From NCBI GenBank assembly GCA_028284945.1, contig JANQQJ010000041.1:62001-126000 (forward strand): 64,000 bases of DNA, written 5' to 3'. The stretch is from Alphaproteobacteria bacterium. Lineage in GTDB: Bacteria > Pseudomonadota > Alphaproteobacteria > SMXS01. Each line of letters starts with the position of its first letter. Positions within the stretch are counted from its first letter, which is position 1. Of this stretch, positions 62,401-64,000 are shown in pieces. The translations under genes were made by a program, and so were the position numbers. Below the pieces are notes generated by a model that was not told the DNA's origin, did not search any database, and saw only the letters and a program-made list of their open reading frames with translations.

Positions 62401-64000
62401 GTTCAGTTCAACACCATCGTCATCACCCGTTGCCGAGCCGTTATTCACGACCAGGTTCCGGTTCGCAACCTCGATCGCATCGTCGCCGGCATCGATAGTG
62501 CCGTTGTTGAAGATGCCACCAGCGTTACGGGCCAGAACAGACGTCGGGGCGCCCGGTTCCGGATTGTTGACGGTCACGAACGCATAGCCGTTGTCGTTGT
62601 TGGCGTTAATGCCGTCACCAATCTCCGTATTGATGGTCAGGTCACTGTTGTTTTCGACGTAGTTACGGTCTTCGACGTGAATACCGATGTTCTCAACGTC
62701 AATCGTGCCGTTATTGATGACAATATTGTCGTTGTTAACCTCGATGCCATTCCAACCGGTGATGGTGCCTTCGTTGACGACCTGATTGAAATCTTCAAGG
62801 AAGATGCCCGTACCGTCGTTGTTGTCGTCGGTATCGGCATTGATCGTGCCGGTGTTGACAACATCCCAGTAGCTGCCGGTCTCGGCAACGCTGTCATTGT
62901 TGTCGTTGCCGGTGATGCCATCATCGTCGGCATTAATCGTGCCGTTGAATTCGATGATTTCCCGTGAGGCTGCCGTGCCATTCTTGCCGAGAACGATACC
63001 GTCGTCCCAGGCGTTGATGATGATGTCGGCGATATTCCAGTCGTTATCGGAAGAGAAGTTCGTGATGCCATCGGCTTCGGCATAAAGTGAAACACCATTC
63101 AGGTTAAGGATGTTACCCACGCCTGAAACGTCCACGCCATCACCGCCAGCCCGAATGCTTTCGGCGACTGTGATGATGTTACCGGTGCCCGATACAGACA
63201 GACCGTCATCATCATCACCGCCACCGGCATTGATGCTGTTGACGGTTGCTTCGTTGGCATTGCCAGCGATCACCAGACCGGAGCCATCAAACGACGTCAG
63301 GTCGTTGGCGTCGAAGTCATTACCGTCGCCGGTAATGGAAGCCGCCGTACCCGTGGACCGTACATTGTTGTATTCAACAATGTTGCCTTCACCCGAGATC
63401 TGGACGCCATAGCCGTCTACAAATCCACCAAGATCCGTAAACGCCAGGCCGGAGATGCCGTTGCCGACTTTGCCGATGTCCGTGAAGAAGGACGCTGTGC
63501 CGTTGGTCTGATCAATGATGTAGATATCATCTTCAGTGCTGAGGCCATTCGAACCGGTCACGGCGTAAAGGACGTCGCCCGGACCAAACTCAAACTCGCC
63601 GTCAACGCCTGCACCGCCGCTGAACAAGAAGGTCAGCGAGCCGTCGCTCTTGTCGACGGAATTGAAGGAGCTGAAGTTTTGCAGCACAAGATCGCCGGTC
63701 GAGTCAGTGTCGATTGCAACACGGCTGTACTGATCGCCATTGTCGCCCAGCGCCACGGTTGCACCCGTATTCGGGTCAATCGTGAAGACTGAGTCTGACG
63801 GGGAGCCGATTCTGTTGACACCATAGAGCGTGTCGGTGGTGTCATCGTAGGTGATGCTTGATGCACTCGTAGCAAACCCGTTCAGCGTCGTAATCGCCGT
63901 CAACTCGCCCGTTTCCGGATCAAGCATCATGAGGCGAGGCGTATTCGTATCCGCATTGCCTTCCATGGCATAGACCTGACCCGTATCCGGATTGGATTCC
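56431..64000 (-). CDS. Giant autotransporter adhesin, 5' end outside window
   Basis: More than 2,520 residues are visible, with the start beyond the right edge: the frame stays open to 64000 (ESNPDTGQVYA precedes the first Met). In order, the sequence shows a beta-propeller-like N-terminus (LDPETGELTAITTLNG; about 1-170) and a long right-handed beta-helix passenger full of NNGTI and DDGIE rungs (about 180-1150). An Asp-rich repeat zone follows (about 1150-2080), then an autotransporter barrel (last 280 residues) ending GGLRLHF. The product is a cell-surface or secreted adhesin. A terminator follows at 56362. Confidence 0.92.
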   Translation of the reverse strand, partial: ESNPDTGQVYAMEGNADTNTPRLMMLDPETGELTAITTLNGFATSASSITYDDTTDTLYGVNRIGSPSDSVFTIDPNTGATVALGDNGDQYSRVAIDTDSTGDLVLQNFSSFNSVDKSDGSLTFLFSGGAGVDGEFEFGPGDVLYAVTGSNGLSTEDDIYIIDQTNGTASFFTDIGKVGNGISGLAFTDLGGFVDGYGVQISGEGNIVEYNNVRSTGTAASITGDGNDFDANDLTSFDGSGLVIAGNANEATVNSINAGGGDDDDGLSVSGTGNIITVAESIRAGGDGVDVSGVGNILNLNGVSLYAEADGITNFSSDNDWNIADIIINAWDDGIVLGKNGTAASREIIEFNGTINADDDGITGNDNNDSVAETGSYWDVVNTGTINADTDDNNDGTGIFLEDFNQVVNEGTITGWNGIEVNNDNIVINNGTIDVENIGIHVEDRNYVENNSDLTINTEIGDGINANNDNGYAFVTVNNPEPGAPTSVLARNAGGIFNNGTIDAGDDAIEVANRNLVVNNGSATGDDDGVELNGVNNVLVNNVVGSSRSSIQGGDEGVEIDGNDNVVINYADISSDDGTTDPNNADDGVDIDGSGNFLLNTATGVIRSEGAQENTIAQDNISQDLTPGPTFGTQTAATGDGVQDFTTMDDGMGNEVLDENLTQDIQSGRGTGSDGVSIGDGDDDGTGNSDNNNVINIGLISGAEDGIEVNGSSGGSSNNVIINAIEGVIEGRDDDGVEFDDNADSNTLFNRGTVRGEDNGVLIVDGSNFNLILNASTSSIIGGSLQCQADGRDCDGVHIDSSSTGNTIWNGINADTDVPVRTLTFDEFGAPVINVLDDDAGVALGGVIRGEEDGIDSAANSTTIYNTAGSTIEGDRDDGIELDNNSTVNNSGTILGGVGFTGPNPDDDSAGIDMLDFNDVNNMGGWIEGGVFGILAGDSNDIINANGRIVSTGGEGSIGISVDNDNFIASGGEVGLIQGTHVGIAINGTDNVVANDALITGEDAGIYVGGETNKENLIVNFGNGVIRVTGTGEFPAPAPAMDDDDDMDEETQGDTGISIGFPEGAVAAINAFGSQDGESEGTEGDDDQQQPANVGSVDGDILVVINAGLIDGADAFGDVPVDLVTQDDLGNVTAEVPDGMNDFDVVDNVAIERMVNVQQTNRFAVLGGEGSEIIVNTPSTGNLLGGNAAQTLTGFTDGDLPAVPDGGSQTGTAEGEYDGEVTDSPGGIILGDIYTDGGDDILALGTGSIFDDPNTDAVNDGNADLGQDLELTMVPTIVMVVDDPETEVDESEGGTAMEIVQVEQQTDVGIDTLVLYGEGTGEDRGVYGGTLTEAELLYKVGPGTWDLNGNVTIDGAPIDMPMPIDRNGDGIFDDDELNDPANFITETVATEIHYGRLNVGGSLLVPLDADGDGNQDLDPTTEEPLFVIEPQSQAELSSPVVEVLGGGTLGGHGTVITDPSVRGGNGGVNVTGRVSPIMIRGQLVASIDPLPVDTGAQDPDTGSFLADDPDTPDVDESAPDGINDFMTVDNKAQDPVTGADIPDDAGTPDVDESAPDGLPDFTTVDNVTQNGAGVITAFVPDGVDDFDGATGNVLQNLTFETTLVDQPADPLGNAIAADRLEGFVAPENFIREEIAMDMPFDLPSDTPKYGTINPGDETTKIGTLTVVGNVNFSDPVTDYTTYVVGEVVPVDAISQDPMDGSDTGAGPDGIQDFATVDEVTQDLTTGDITDGETGDGIPDFLTIDTLTQDEMTGEITAFEPDGIDDFDPDTGDVRRDVIEGELATTSIETEIQGREVVKSWGSQFTADLSDISSAGTMIGDSDMLVVVASGAEKAIVDEKQDLFTVGPVDTGAQDPDTGAFLNDDPNTPDVDESAPDGINDFETVDLVAQDPMTGEIIQDDPFTPENEAAPDGLDDFNTVDNVTQDEMGNITDDTQGDGIPDFDMGTGNVLQDLIFADTMEPNQPGQDGIPDTVAQVITPVEDGNANLAGRLNIVLDGKFVDVTTNGSEPTIPTGGTGCDDAPDGTPNCETENPAFTTPDGIPDVDENGNRITTADYSDMGLVYDIIKTPDGAVNGTFSDLGFDGGPNDGAIVLQYDDPSTPDVNEEVRVQVFKAALLYLPQTVRIISIPSFADKGNTQNQNLVGAYIDSFTQYGLNTDSLHEQIAYLGKADNIAAGLEGINPEWFNAFNEAAINAAMQNDRQVYLRTLEAQFGAAPSSSRVVMNVTDNSTSGASGDDNRAAVWVAGQFDTVDVSENDGFLNYDFDTVSGFIGFDYEIIDNTLLIGIMGGFGNTDIDFDGRTGEGDIDQWNIGGYLSYFTEDLFAYIQGGIGDLDLTSERDISFGSQFGSFDALALADYDGDFAYISGKAGYSFDIGENGIKLTPEIGLAWVEVEQDAFAETGAGNLNLLIDEQSAKSFRVTAQLRVSKTFKTGNGGHWTPYLRAGIAHEFEDDLRAITGRIEGVPNSSFTVFGEVARETTGLFGVGVNASVSEMISLFLDYEGEFGGGYEEHSVTGGLRLHF
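58150..59530 (-). repeat. Asp-rich tandem repeats within the autotransporter
   Basis: Three long blocks are seen, at about 59210-59530, 58690-58945 and 58150-58470. Each unit reads roughly [TA]QDPxTGxxxxDDPxTPDVDESAPDG[IL]xDFxTVD. Shorter copies occur near 60570-60640 and 62010-62160. The first and third blocks are also close in DNA. The Asp/Gly pattern resembles calcium-binding thrombospondin-type-3 repeats; the family is not identified. Confidence 0.8.

Noticed and set aside
58150-63400. CRISPR array in the repetitive right end
   Set aside because: The repeats are in frame with the autotransporter, vary in length and sequence, and have no equal spacers.

Overview
The window looks like a chromosomal segment of a free-living, probably aquatic alphaproteobacterium. 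The evidence is a GC-rich genome, UrcA-family and DksA/TraR genes, two TonB receptors that each sit divergent from a TetR regulator, an aerobic-CO-dehydrogenase-like hydroxylase cluster, and dispersed palindromes of the CTTCGA...GAACGG type common in this class. I cannot name the genus from sequence alone.

Layout. 0-3 kb: a cut-off TetR gene divergent from a TonB receptor, with a 38-bp inverted repeat between them. 3-10 kb: a flavin-dependent hydroxylase-like gene, tRNA-Arg(CCT), a lone ATP-grasp gene enclosed by the tRNA and a tRNA-like remnant, then small oxidoreductase, VOC and SnoaL genes. 10-20 kb: two glutathione transferases, a flavin-oxidase-fold protein, an A+T-richer SIR2-like gene, two coupled ABM monooxygenase-fold genes, a glutathione-dependent isomerase homologue, UrcA, DksA/TraR, enoyl-CoA hydratase, a SYLF lipoprotein-type gene and MetY. 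20-31 kb: LysR/aldo-keto reductase pair, desaturase, thioesterase, a 643-codon orphan, a HigBA toxin-antitoxin pair and a Rieske oxygenase. 30.7-32.8 kb: an A+T-richer locus in which a HAD-like gene diverges from an overlapping LysR-KptA operon (KptA is the RNA 2'-phosphotransferase). 33-40 kb: HAD, MFS, a second TetR/TonB pair, a 32-codon ORF coupled to a beta-helix lipoprotein, and a membrane protein. 40-49 kb: a form II CoxL-type molybdenum hydroxylase whose parts lie in two converging operons (CoxL-XdhC-cofactor fusion; CoxG-CoxS-CoxM-methyltransferase). 49-56 kb: amino-acid and acyl-CoA metabolism. 55.8-64 kb: a DM13 protein and a giant autotransporter whose 5' end runs off the window.

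How it fits together. Most genes are scattered catabolic or detoxifying enzymes for aromatic, acyl-CoA, glutathione and aldehyde chemistry, in short operons with local regulators and outer-membrane uptake receptors. Genes that look acquired are the SIR2-like gene, the HAD/LysR-KptA locus, HigBA and the ATP-grasp gene beside the tRNA.

The points most worth following up are the LysR-KptA/HAD locus as a possible regulated RNA-end-processing unit; an Asp-rich tandem repeat in the autotransporter; two genes whose only well-placed start is ATC behind a Shine-Dalgarno sequence; and several strong unexplained palindromes next to gene starts. There is no CRISPR array, rRNA, integrase or transposase in the window.
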